A stretch of DNA of 40,877 nucleotides from JANMAT01 sp031359995 (lineage in GTDB: Bacteria > Actinomycetota > Acidimicrobiia > Acidimicrobiales > Ilumatobacteraceae): contig JANMAT010000230.1 in assembly GCA_031359995.1 (NCBI GenBank), positions 1 to 40,877 on the forward strand, given 5' to 3'. Position 1 is the stretch's first letter. Each line of letters starts with the position of its first letter. The notes under the pieces are model-generated. The model was not told the DNA's origin and ran no database searches. It worked only from the letters and a program-made list of their open reading frames with translations. Positions 7,692 through 15,750 of the stretch are shown here, piece by piece. A program made the position numbers and the translations under genes.

Positions 7692-8648
7692 ATGGGTCGG
7701 TATCTCTGGAAGCGGCTGGCCTCGGCCGTCGTCACGTTGTGGCTCCTGGCCACGATCGTCTTCGTGTTCGTGAGCGTCCTGCCCGGCGACGTGGGTAGAC
7801 GGGTGCTCGGTTCGTTCGCCCTGAAGGAGGACGTGGCTCGTTGGAACCACGATCACGGCACCGACCTCCCGCTCGTCCGCCAGTACATCAGCTCGATCCG
7901 GAGGCTGTTCACGCTCGACTTCGGGCACTCGTACCAGAGTGGCCAGCTGGTGTCGAAGTCGGTCTTCCCTGCCCTGTTCCGGTCGGGCAAGCTGGCGCTG
8001 CTCGCCTTCGTCATCACCATCCCGATCTCCATCGCCGCCGGCATCTTCGCCGCCCGCCGCCAGGACCGGCTGGCCGACCGGATCGTCGTCACCACCGGGT
8101 TGGCCACGTCGTCGATCCCCGAGTTCGCCACGGCCGCCGTACTGATGTCGCTGTTCTGCGTGAAGTGGAAGATCGGCCACGTCTACGCGGCCGGCTGGCC
8201 CGAGGGCACCTCGTTCTTCGGCCAGCTGCCTTACCTGATCTGGCCGGCGCTCGCACTGGTGGTCGCCTACTTCGGCTACATCACCCGCATGTCGCGCGCC
8301 GGGGTCGCCAACGGCCTGCAGGCCGACTACGCCCGCACCGCGACCATGAAGGGGCTGGGCAAGGGCGAGGTGATGCGCCGACACATCCTGCGCAACGCGC
8401 TGGCCCCCACCATCACCGTCATCAGCGTGCAGATCGGCTACCTGTTCGGCGGCATCATCGGCGTCGAGAAGGTGTTCAACTACCCCGGACTCGGCTCCAC
8501 GATGCTGAGCGCGGTGACCAGCCGGGACATACCCGTGCTGCAGGGCGCCGTGCTCGTCGTCGGCATCATCTACATGATCTCCACGCTGCTGGCCGACGTG
8601 CTCATCGCCTTCCTGAACCCCCGCGTCCGACTGGCGACGGCACGATGA
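7692..8648 (+). CDS. ABC transporter permease, DppB/OppB type
   Basis: Inner-membrane permease subunit of 318 aa. It has an N-terminal transmembrane helix (about 9-30, start GRYLWKRLASAVVTLWLL), a periplasmic segment, then five further hydrophobic stretches from about 97 onward. The coupling (EAA-like) loop is DYARTATMKGLGKGEVMRRH, followed by HILRNALAP, typical of the DppB family. ATG 7692 has AAGGGGGC 4-11 nt upstream. Its stop overlaps the start of the next permease (ATGA at 8645-8648), so the two are translationally coupled. It forms the heterodimeric channel with the next gene product. Confidence 0.9.
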   Translation: MGRYLWKRLASAVVTLWLLATIVFVFVSVLPGDVGRRVLGSFALKEDVARWNHDHGTDLPLVRQYISSIRRLFTLDFGHSYQSGQLVSKSVFPALFRSGKLALLAFVITIPISIAAGIFAARRQDRLADRIVVTTGLATSSIPEFATAAVLMSLFCVKWKIGHVYAAGWPEGTSFFGQLPYLIWPALALVVAYFGYITRMSRAGVANGLQADYARTATMKGLGKGEVMRRHILRNALAPTITVISVQIGYLFGGIIGVEKVFNYPGLGSTMLSAVTSRDIPVLQGAVLVVGIIYMISTLLADVLIAFLNPRVRLATAR

Positions 8649-9634
8649 GCGACACCGACGACGTGGTGCCGCACCGCGAGGAGATCATCTCCACCCCGGG
8701 CATCGACATGATGGTGCCCACCGTCTCGACCACCACCATGATCACGTCCCCGACCACCCCCGCGGAGATCGAGTTGAGCGGTGCCGTCCAGGTCAGCGAA
8801 CGCCAACAGGCGCGCCGGGAGAACTGGCGCCTGATCCGGCGGCGTCCGGCCTTCATCATCGGCACCCTGATCGTGCTGGTGTGGACGGTCTGCGCCATCT
8901 TCGGCGACAAGATCACCCCGCACAGCCCGCTCGACTACCGAGCCGGCACCCACCTGTCCCCTCGGGCCACGTTCCCGTTCGGCACCGACGAGCAGGGCCG
9001 CGACGTGTTGTCGCGGGTCATGGCCGGCGCCCGTGACGTCATCAAGGTGGCGCCGCTCGCCGCGCTGCTCGGGGTGCTGTTCGGGGTCATCGTCGGCATG
9101 GTCATGGGGTACTTCGGTGGCTGGCTCGACAACACGCTCAGCCGCATCGTCGAGGCGTTCCTGGCCCTGCCCGTGCTGCTCGTGGCCCTGCTGGCGGTGA
9201 CCACCCTGGGCAGCTCCACCAGCGTGGTCATCGGCGTCGTGGCCGCCCTGTTCACCCCGGTGGTCGCCCGCACCGTGCGCTCCGCCGTGCTGGCCGAACG
9301 CGACCTCGACTACGTGACCTCGGCCAAGTTGCGCGGCGAGTCGTCGATCTTCGTGATGTTCCGCGAGATCCTGCCCAACGTGAGCGGCCCGATCATCGTC
9401 GAGCTCACCGTGCGGGTCGGGTACGCCGTGTTCACCGTGGCCACCTTGGCCTTCCTGGGCGCCGGACCCCAGGCGCCCAGCCCCGACTGGGGACTGCAGG
9501 TCAGCGACGGCTTCCGCGTGATCAGCGCCGGCATCTGGTGGACCACCCTGTTCCCGGCGGCGGCCATCGCCAGCCTGGTCATCGCCGTGAACCTGATCGC
9601 CGACTCGGTGCAGTCGGTGCTGGAGGCCTCATGA
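8645..9634 (+). CDS. ABC transporter permease, DppC/OppC type
   Basis: Second permease subunit, 329 aa. A long polar N-terminal tail (about 1-70, rich in Thr and acidic residues) precedes the OppC-type N-terminal helix. The core has TDEQGRDVLSRVMAGAR, the coupling segment DYVTSAKLRGESSIFVMFREILPN, and FLGAGPQAPSPDWG, which are hallmarks of the DppC family. The start is the ATG overlapping the previous stop (ATGA). Its own stop again overlaps the ATPase start (ATGA at 9631-9634). The 70-residue tail is longer than in typical DppC proteins and its role is unknown. Confidence 0.9.
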   Translation: MSDTDDVVPHREEIISTPGIDMMVPTVSTTTMITSPTTPAEIELSGAVQVSERQQARRENWRLIRRRPAFIIGTLIVLVWTVCAIFGDKITPHSPLDYRAGTHLSPRATFPFGTDEQGRDVLSRVMAGARDVIKVAPLAALLGVLFGVIVGMVMGYFGGWLDNTLSRIVEAFLALPVLLVALLAVTTLGSSTSVVIGVVAALFTPVVARTVRSAVLAERDLDYVTSAKLRGESSIFVMFREILPNVSGPIIVELTVRVGYAVFTVATLAFLGAGPQAPSPDWGLQVSDGFRVISAGIWWTTLFPAAAIASLVIAVNLIADSVQSVLEAS

Positions 9635-11676
9635 CCACCCCCGTCGCCACGACCACGGCCGCTCTCGCCGTGCAGGACCTGGAGGTCGCCTACACCGTGC
9701 GCGGCATCGACCGCGCCGTGCTGCGCGGTGTGTCGTTCTCCATCGCCCCGGGCGAGGCCTACGGCCTCGTCGGCGAGAGCGGCTGCGGCAAGTCCACCAC
9801 CGCCTATGCCGCGGTGCGCTACCTGCCCCGCAACGGCAAGATCGTCAGCGGCCGGGTGCTGGTGGCCGGTGAGGACGTGACCGGCATGAGCACGCGCGAG
9901 CTCCAGCACTTCCGGGCCACCGAGGCGTCCATGGTGTACCAGGATCCGGCCCAGGCGATGAACCCGTCCGTCAAGATCGGGCGCCAACTCGTCGAGTGCT
10001 TCACGCTGCTCGGCCAGTCGAAGACCGACGCGGCGGCGTCGGCCCTGGAGGCGCTGCACCGGGTGCGCATCGCCGACCCGACGCGCGTCATGGACCGCTA
10101 CCCGTTCCAGCTGTCGGGGGGCATGCAACAACGTGTGGTCATCGCCATGGCCCTGGCCTGCGATCCCAAGCTGCTCGTGCTCGACGAGCCCACCACCGGC
10201 CTCGACGCCACCGTCGAGGCCGAGGTGCTCGACCTGGTGCGCACCCTGCGCGAAGAGACCAACGCCGCGGTGCTGCTCATCGCCCACAACCTCGGCATCA
10301 TCCGTTCGCTCTGCGACCGGGTCGGCGTCATGTACGCCGGGCGCATCGTGGAGGAGGGCCCGAGCCACCAGGTGTTCGACGACCCCCAGCACCCCTACAC
10401 GGTGGGCCTCCTCCGGTCGCTGCCGCGACACGGGGTGCGCAAGACCGAACGGGCGCTGGCCACCATCCCCGGCATCCTGCCCCTCATCGGCACCGACCTG
10501 CCCACGTGCGTGTTCCTCGACCGCTGCCCGCTGGCCGACGAGACCTGCCGCACCGTGGTGCCGCCGGTCGCGCCCGTCGGCGACGACGGACTGCGCTTCA
10601 CCCGTTGCCACCACCCCGACCGCATCCACGAGCTGGTCGAGGCCGAGCCCGACGTGCCCATCGGCATGCTCGCGGCGTCCGACGGCAACCCCGAGGTCCT
10701 CGAGCTCACCCACGTCTCCAAGACGTTCCGCCAGCGCAACGTCAACGTGCCCGCGCTGGTCGACGTCGACCTGCAACTGGCCGAGGGCGAGACGCTCGGC
10801 ATCGTCGGCGAGTCGGGGTCGGGCAAGAGCACGCTGGCCAAGACGATCCTGGGCATCGAGTCGGCCGACAGCGGCGGTGCCGTGGCCCTCGACGGCCACA
10901 CGGTGCCGCCCAACACGACGGCGCGCAGCACCGACGACAAGCGCGCCATGCAGATGGTGTTCCAGAACCCCGACTCGGCCCTCAACCGCAGCTGGTCGGT
11001 GCGGCGCATCCTCATGCGCAGCGTGGAGAAGCTGACCGGGGTGAAGGGGGACGCCGCCAACGCCCGGGTCGAGGCGCTGGCCGCCCACCTGCGGCTCACG
11101 CCCCGGCACCTCGACCTCAAGCCGCGCCAGCTGTCGGGCGGGCTGAAGCAGCGCGTCGCCATCGCCCGTGCCTTCGCCGGCGACCCGCGCATCGTGGTGT
11201 GCGACGAGCCCACCAGCGCCCTCGACGTCTCGGTGCAGGCCGCCATCTTGAACCTGCTCGCCGACCTGCAGAGCGAGGAGCGCACCAGCTACGTCTTCAT
11301 CACCCACGACATGGGCGTGGTGCGCTACCTGGCCGACCGGATCGCGGTCATGTACCTCGGCCGCATCCAGGAGGTCGGCCCCACCGACGAGGTGTTCCAC
11401 GGGCCGAACCACCCGTACACCGAGGCGTTGCTCTCGGCCATCCCGAGCGTCGATGGTGAGCCGTCGAAGCGGATCCGATTGCAAGGCGAGATCCCGTCAC
11501 CGGCCAACCCGCCGTCGGGGTGCGTGTTCCACCCGCGGTGCCCCCGTGTCATCAAGGGCGTGTGCGACGTCAGCGAGCCACCCTTGGCCGAGGTCTCCCC
11601 TGGCCACGCCATGCGCTGCCACATCCCCATCGACGAGCTCCGCCGCCTCCAGCAGGACCCGTCCACCACCGCCTGA
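9631..11676 (+). CDS. Fused double ATP-binding protein of the Dpp/Opp-type transporter
   Basis: 681-residue protein joining the DppD- and DppF-type ATPases in one chain. NBD1: Walker A GESGCGKST (48-56), signature LSGGMQQR (161-168), Walker B LLVLDEP (181-187). NBD2: Walker A GESGSGKST (393-401), signature LSGGLKQR (501-508), Walker B IVVCDEP (521-527). After each NBD is the oligopeptide-transporter C-terminal extension with conserved Cys residues (CVFLDRCPLADETC and CVFHPRCPRVIKGVCD), which in some DppD/OppF-type proteins ligate an iron-sulfur cluster. It energises the permeases encoded immediately upstream. The start is fixed by the ATGA overlap at 9631. It completes the operon; a structured repeat follows. 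Confidence 0.92.
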   Translation: MTTPVATTTAALAVQDLEVAYTVRGIDRAVLRGVSFSIAPGEAYGLVGESGCGKSTTAYAAVRYLPRNGKIVSGRVLVAGEDVTGMSTRELQHFRATEASMVYQDPAQAMNPSVKIGRQLVECFTLLGQSKTDAAASALEALHRVRIADPTRVMDRYPFQLSGGMQQRVVIAMALACDPKLLVLDEPTTGLDATVEAEVLDLVRTLREETNAAVLLIAHNLGIIRSLCDRVGVMYAGRIVEEGPSHQVFDDPQHPYTVGLLRSLPRHGVRKTERALATIPGILPLIGTDLPTCVFLDRCPLADETCRTVVPPVAPVGDDGLRFTRCHHPDRIHELVEAEPDVPIGMLAASDGNPEVLELTHVSKTFRQRNVNVPALVDVDLQLAEGETLGIVGESGSGKSTLAKTILGIESADSGGAVALDGHTVPPNTTARSTDDKRAMQMVFQNPDSALNRSWSVRRILMRSVEKLTGVKGDAANARVEALAAHLRLTPRHLDLKPRQLSGGLKQRVAIARAFAGDPRIVVCDEPTSALDVSVQAAILNLLADLQSEERTSYVFITHDMGVVRYLADRIAVMYLGRIQEVGPTDEVFHGPNHPYTEALLSAIPSVDGEPSKRIRLQGEIPSPANPPSGCVFHPRCPRVIKGVCDVSEPPLAEVSPGHAMRCHIPIDELRRLQQDPSTTA

Positions 11677-11707
11677 CGCCGCTCCTGTGCGGTCCCGTCG
11701 ATCGCGT

Positions 11708-11752
11708 TGTTTGCGCCAAACCCCCGCCGGCGCCGGCCGGCGCAACAAGAGC
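11708..11752. repeat. Structured 45-bp repeat, copy A (terminator-like)
   Basis: This element shares 42 of 45 positions with 25731-25775. Its stem TTGCGCC (11711-11717) pairs with GGCGCAA (11739-11745) around a 21-nt loop containing the self-complementary CCGGCGCCGG. It lies between the convergent ABC ATPase and dienoyl-CoA isomerase genes, where a bidirectional terminator is expected. In the other copy the closing C-G pair is replaced by G-C, a compensatory change. Confidence 0.7.
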
Positions 11753-11805
11753 ACGGCAACCCGGCTCACGATGGGACCGCGCACACAGAGCGGCAGGACC
11801 GCCCG

Positions 11806-12675
11806 TCAGACCGAGAAGCCGCGGCGGACGGGGTACAGGTCGGGGTAGACGGGTGCTCGCTTCTCGGCCTGGGCGGTGAAGGCTTCGGCCATCTCAGCGG
11901 GATCGAGCATCGAGGCGTTCCACGTTGCGATCTGCTCGAGGCCATCGGCCACCGAGTGCTCGCGGGTGTAGAGCAGCGTCTGCTTGGTGCCCAGCACCGC
12001 CAGCGGGCTCTTGGACGCTATCTCGCCCGCCACCACCATGACCGCCTCCATCATCGAGGCGTGGTCGGGGTACACCTCGTCCACCAGCCCGACCTCGCGC
12101 GCCCGGGCGGCCGGCATGCGTCGCCCGGTGTAGGCCAGCTCGGCCACGATGCCGGGGGCGATGATCTTGGGCAGCCGCTGCAGCGTCCCGACGTCGGCGG
12201 TCATGCCGATGTTGATCTCCTGGATGCAGAAGAACGCGTCCTGCGTGGCGTAGCGCATGTCGCTGGCCGAGATCATGTCGACGCCGCCGCCCACGCACGC
12301 CCCCTGGATGGCGGCGATGATCGGCATGCGGGCCCGCTCGAAGCTGGTGAACGCCTCCTGGGCGTGCATGGCCATCACACGGAAGTTGGCCGCCAACCGG
12401 CCAGGGTTCGTGCGTCTGGCCGCACCGCCACCGGTGTCGGCGATGCCGCCCTCGCCGGTGAACACGGTGGTGTCCATGCCCGAGCAGAAGTGTCGGCCCG
12501 CGGCCGACAGCACCACCACGCGCGCCGCCGCCTCGTCGGACAGGCGGGTGATGATGCGGGGCAGCTCCGTCCAGAACGCCGGGATCATGGAGTTGGCCCG
12601 CTCCGGCCGGATCATGCGCACATGGGCGACGCCGCCCTGCACGCTCACGTCGAAGCACGTGGTGGTCTCGTTCAT
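11806..12675 (-). CDS. Delta(3,5)-Delta(2,4)-dienoyl-CoA isomerase (crotonase family)
   Basis: 289-residue crotonase-fold enzyme that would shift 3,5-dienoyl-CoA to 2,4-dienoyl-CoA during breakdown of unsaturated or ring-derived acyl-CoAs. The oxyanion-hole segments are HFCSGMD and GACVGGGVDM. All three acids known to matter in the rat enzyme are present in register: Asp133 (GGGVD), Glu153 (QEINIG) and Asp161 (ADVGTLQRLPK), with the 8-residue E-to-D spacing kept. ATG 12675 is preceded by GGGGGAG about 6 nt upstream. It is convergent with the ABC operon and divergent (118 bp) from an LLM oxidoreductase. It may work with the acyl-CoA enzymes at the left end. Confidence 0.85.
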   Translation of the reverse strand: MNETTTCFDVSVQGGVAHVRMIRPERANSMIPAFWTELPRIITRLSDEAAARVVVLSAAGRHFCSGMDTTVFTGEGGIADTGGGAARRTNPGRLAANFRVMAMHAQEAFTSFERARMPIIAAIQGACVGGGVDMISASDMRYATQDAFFCIQEINIGMTADVGTLQRLPKIIAPGIVAELAYTGRRMPAARAREVGLVDEVYPDHASMMEAVMVVAGEIASKSPLAVLGTKQTLLYTREHSVADGLEQIATWNASMLDPAEMAEAFTAQAEKRAPVYPDLYPVRRGFSV

Positions 12676-12793
12676 GTGCTCTCCCCCAGGTTTACCGGCC
12701 CATCCTGCCCGGGCGGCGCCGGCGGGTGCGAACCCCGGTGCGCGGAACGGACCGCCCACGCGCGTGCACGGCTGACCGTGTGATGATGCGGTC

Positions 12794-13672
12794 ATGGCTC
12801 GCATGTTGAAGTTCGGTTGGCTCTCGCCCGTGATCGGCAACCGGTGGAGCGACAACCAGCCCATCGCGGCGTGGCAGGACCAGCACATCCTGCCCACCGC
12901 ACTCGCCCACTTCGATTCGCTGTGGATCGCCGACCACTTCTACGGCTTCGACGCCAAGACCGATCCGTTCCTTGAGGCGTGGACCACGCTCACCTGGCTG
13001 GCGGCGCGCCACGACAACGTCGAGCTGTGCCACCACGTGCTCGGCCACGGCTACCGGCCACCGGCGCTCACGGCGAAGATGGCCGCGACGCTCCAGTTCC
13101 TGTCGGGTGGTCGCTTCGTTCTCGGCATCGGCGCCGGATGGCGCGACGACGAGTACCGCGCCTACGGCTACGACTTCCCGAAGGCGTCCGTGCGCTTCGC
13201 CCAGCTCGAGGAGGTGGTGCAGATCTGCCGCCTCATGTGGACCGAGTCCGAGCCGTCGTTCGAAGGTCGTCACTTCCGCATCGAGGGCGCGTCGGCCCCG
13301 CCCCTGCCCGACCCGGCACCGCGCATCTGCATCGGCGCGTCGGGCGAGCAGATCGGCCTGCCCCTCGTGGGCCGCCTGGCCGACATGTGGAACGGCTCGG
13401 GTCGCGGCGGTGACGAGGCGTGGACCCGGCGCCTGGGCATCGTGCGCGCCGCCGCCGAGAAGGCCGGTCGGGACCCCGCCGCCATCGAGGTCTCGACCAC
13501 GATCGAGCGCCCGTTGCCCGAGACCGACGAAGACTCGGCCCGTCTGGTCGAGGAGCTGAGCCACCGCGCCGACCTGGGTGTGCAGCACTTCGTGATGGAC
13601 TTCGGCAACCCCAAGGCCACCGAGCCCATCCTGCGCTTCGCCGAGCAGGTCATCGCGCCGCTGCGGGGCTGA
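12794..13672 (+). CDS. LLM-class (F420-type) flavin oxidoreductase
   Basis: 292-residue TIM-barrel protein of the luciferase-like monooxygenase superfamily, using F420 or FMN on an unknown substrate. Typical blocks are FDSLWIADHFYGF near 40-52, TGHG-like region CHHVLGHGYRPPALTAKMAATLQ split around 75-97, and FVLGIGAGWRDDEYRAYGYDFP around 108-129 (shown here only as landmarks), then RICIGASGEQ and LADMWNGSG. The start is ATG 12794, with no clear Shine-Dalgarno. It precedes the selenoprotein gene on the same strand by 64 bp. The selenoprotein has its own likely -10 box, so coexpression is uncertain. Confidence 0.82.
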   Translation: MARMLKFGWLSPVIGNRWSDNQPIAAWQDQHILPTALAHFDSLWIADHFYGFDAKTDPFLEAWTTLTWLAARHDNVELCHHVLGHGYRPPALTAKMAATLQFLSGGRFVLGIGAGWRDDEYRAYGYDFPKASVRFAQLEEVVQICRLMWTESEPSFEGRHFRIEGASAPPLPDPAPRICIGASGEQIGLPLVGRLADMWNGSGRGGDEAWTRRLGIVRAAAEKAGRDPAAIEVSTTIERPLPETDEDSARLVEELSHRADLGVQHFVMDFGNPKATEPILRFAEQVIAPLRG

Positions 13673-13684
13673 CGCGCCGACGCG

Positions 13685-13690
13685 TAGGCT
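13685..13690 (+). promoter_or_regulatory. Possible -10 box TAGGCT of the selenoprotein gene
   Basis: TAGGCT fits the TANNNT -10 pattern seen elsewhere in the window and lies 47 bp before the start codon. This gives a leader that contains GAGGAG 6-11 nt upstream of ATG 13737. No convincing -35 element is visible. Confidence 0.35.
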
Positions 13691-13736
13691 GCACCACGGG
13701 GTCGCGGGTCACGCGTCGCCCGAGCGAGGAGCGAGC

Positions 13737-14891
13737 ATGAACGGTGACGTCGCCATGCGGGCGCGGATGGCCACGGCCCCGTGTCCCGAGTTCCCCACGC
13801 TCGCCTGGGTCACGCCACCGGCGCTGGCCGACGCGACCGTCGCCATCGTGACGTCGGCCGCGTTGCATGCCGCGGGCGACGACGCCTTCGCCGCCGGCGA
13901 TACGAGCTACCGCATGATCGGGCAGGACCGGCGCGACCTCGTGCTCGGCCATTGGAGCCCGAACTTCGACCGCACCGGGGTGGCCCTCGACCTGAACGTC
14001 GTGTTCCCCATCGACCGACTCGAAGAGCTGGCGGCGCAGGGCGTGATCGGTGCCGTCGCACCGAGGCACGTGTCGTTCGCCGGCAACCAGCCCGACGACG
14101 TCGCCACCATCCGGGTCGACTCGGGTCCGGCGGCGGCGGCGGCACTGAAGGCCGAGGGCGTCGACGTCGTCATCCTCACGCCTGTTTGACCCCTCTGCAC
14201 GCGCACCGTGAGTGTGCTCGCCCATGTCTTCGAGGCCGCCGGCATCGCCACCGTCGTGCTGTCGTCTGTCCGGCCGATGGCCGAGAAGGTCGCTCCTCCC
14301 CGCGCCCTGCACTGCGAGTTCCCGCTCGGCCGGCCCCTCGGTCGCCCCGGTGATGCGGCGTTCCAACACGACGTGCTGCGGCGCGCCTTCGCGCTGCTCG
14401 ACGCGCCGAGCGGCCCGGTGCTGGTGGACCACCCCGACGTGATCGAGGCCGACGACGAGCCCGCCGCCTGCGCCCTGCCGCCTCGGTTCGATCCGGACCT
14501 GCCGCCCGCGGTGGACGAGGCGCGTGGGCTGCGCAAGGCGTACGACCGCGCCGTCGCCCGGCGCGGTGTCACCAGCGTGGGCCGGGTGATCACCGCCGAT
14601 CAGGTGCCCGACGCGCTCGCCGTGATGCACGCCATCGCCGGTGGCGCCGACTGGAAGGCCGCCGGCGTCCCGGGCGGCAACACCACCGCCGTGTGCCACG
14701 ACATCCGCACCTACTACGAGGAGGCCGCGCTGGAACTGGTCGACGGCCCCACCCCCGGAGGACGGGCCGTCGAAGCGTGGTACTTCGAGCGGACCGAGGC
14801 CGGCCGCACGGTGCTGGCGGCCCGTGCCGCCATCCGCGAGGCGGGCGCGCCCAACCCGGTGTGGTTCTCCATGACACCCGGGCAGCGGTGA
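13737..14891 (+). CDS. PrdB/GrdB-type selenoprotein with in-frame UGA (Sec151)
   Basis: One continuous frame of 384 residues is interrupted only by TGA at 14187-14189. Reading that codon as selenocysteine gives TPV-U151-P-L-C154-TRTVSVLAHVFE, a UxxC redox motif at the position used by the glycine/betaine/sarcosine/D-proline reductase selenoprotein B family. Similarity runs through both sides: GVIGAVAPRHVSFAG before the codon, AGIATVVLSSVRP and HCEFPLGRPLGRPGD after it. This argues against two separate genes. In clostridial PrdB the Sec is near residue 152. The C-terminal ~140 residues (from about 245) extend beyond PrdB and include GGADWKAAGVPGGNT and a Cys in AVCHDIRTYY. Start ATG 13737 has AGGAG 6-10 nt upstream. 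Substrate unknown; a thiol/selenol reductive cleavage is inferred from the family. Confidence 0.85.
14201..14217 (+). promoter_or_regulatory. SECIS-like hairpin downstream of the UGA codon
   Basis: GCGCAC (14201-14206) pairs with GTGTGC (14212-14217), six pairs including one G-U, closing the five-base loop CGTGA. The loop begins 18 nt after the UGA codon, within the window usual for bacterial SECIS elements, and has G then U at its second and third positions, as favoured for SelB binding. It lies inside the coding frame, as bacterial SECIS elements do. Confidence 0.6.
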
Positions 14892-14912
14892 ACCGGGCCG
14901 ACCCCGGCCTCG

Positions 14913-15542
14913 TCAGGAGCCGTCGCGCAGCTCGGCCAGGCGACGTTGCTCCACCCGCACCTCGCTGAACGTCGCCGTCATGCCCGGCCCGGTGGGGCTC
15001 TGGGCCGACAGACCGAGCCGCGGCGGGCTCGGGGCCAGCCGGGTGCCGTAGCGCATCAGGTGCCACACCATGCCGTCGGCGCTGGCGTGCAGCGCCACCG
15101 ACCGCTCGTCGACGGCGATGCGCAACCACCACGAGTTGTCATCGATGGCGGCGTGGTTGGCGTCGTCAGAGGTGCCCTGCGTCCGCACGCTGACCAACGT
15201 GAGCCGGCCCTGCGGCGAGCGCTCGAGTGCGAACTTCAGCCAGTGCTGCTCGTCGTGCAGCACGTAGAGCGCGCCAGCGTCGAACGTGGCGTCGCCGACC
15301 ATGCGCACGCGGGCGGTGAGCACCACCGGCAGGGCCAGCTCGGGTAACAGGGCGAGCGGAGCGTTGGCCACCGGCATCGCGCCGCGCGGATCGCGGAACC
15401 AGTCGGTGTGGGCGTCGGCGGTGATGGTGATGGTCGTGCCCTGGACCACGGCCGCGACCGAAGGCGGCACGAGCCAGACGAGTTGGTCGAGGCGGATGTC
15501 GGCCGGGCTCACATCAGCCCGCGACGACGGGTTCGGTGACAT
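14913..15542 (-). CDS. DUF1349 (concanavalin-A-like fold) protein
   Basis: 209-residue protein of the DUF1349 family, a beta-sandwich fold related to lectin/glucanase domains. Landmarks: TADAHTDWFRDPRG (about 44-57), FDAGALYVLHDEQHWLKFALE, and the C-terminal strand MTATFSEVRVEQRRLAEL. No signal peptide or membrane segment is seen, so it is probably cytoplasmic. Biochemical function is unknown for the family. ATG 15542 is chosen as the first start downstream of an EAL-domain remnant that it overlaps in another frame; GTG 15518 (VSPADIRLDQ) is an alternative. It is convergent with the selenoprotein gene with a 21-bp gap. Confidence 0.7.
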   Translation of the reverse strand: MSPNPSSRADVSPADIRLDQLVWLVPPSVAAVVQGTTITITADAHTDWFRDPRGAMPVANAPLALLPELALPVVLTARVRMVGDATFDAGALYVLHDEQHWLKFALERSPQGRLTLVSVRTQGTSDDANHAAIDDNSWWLRIAVDERSVALHASADGMVWHLMRYGTRLAPSPPRLGLSAQSPTGPGMTATFSEVRVEQRRLAELRDGS

Positions 15543-15672
15543 GGAAGCGGTGACACCACTCGATGCCGAGATCATCCACCACGCGAACCCCCGCCTCGTT
15601 CTCCACGCCTTCGGCGACGATGGTAGCCCCGAGGCTGCGGGCCATCTGGACGAGAGGACGCGGCCGACGGCG
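15514..15672 (-). pseudogene. Remnant of an EAL-domain protein
   Basis: In the frame ending at TGA 15514-15516 the minus strand reads RPLVQMARSLGATIVAEGVE followed by NEAGVRVVDDLGIEWCHRF. This is recognisably the C-terminal part of an EAL c-di-GMP phosphodiesterase domain (the conserved VAEGVE strand and following helix). Only about 45-50 residues remain, there is no start codon in a sensible place, and the end overlaps the DUF1349 gene. The upstream sequence to 15750 shows nothing recognisable. It is called a decayed gene tail. A short functional peptide is very unlikely. Confidence 0.6.
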
Positions 15673-15750
15673 ACGCTCATCGTGCCCACCCCACTCGGTC
15701 GACGGCGATCGGCGGCCACTCCCGCGCCACGGTGCCGGCCCGCCGCGCCG

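Noticed and set aside
9310..11484. 724-codon minus-strand open frame opposite the fused ATPase gene.
   Set aside because: The plus strand has two complete ABC ATPase domains in frame. The minus-strand product is a compositional shadow.
13737..14189. Two separate hypothetical genes (13737-14189 and 14208-14891).
   Set aside because: They share one frame separated only by TGA and 18 nt, both sides match one selenoprotein family, and the TGA sits on the redox residue with a SECIS-like hairpin after it.
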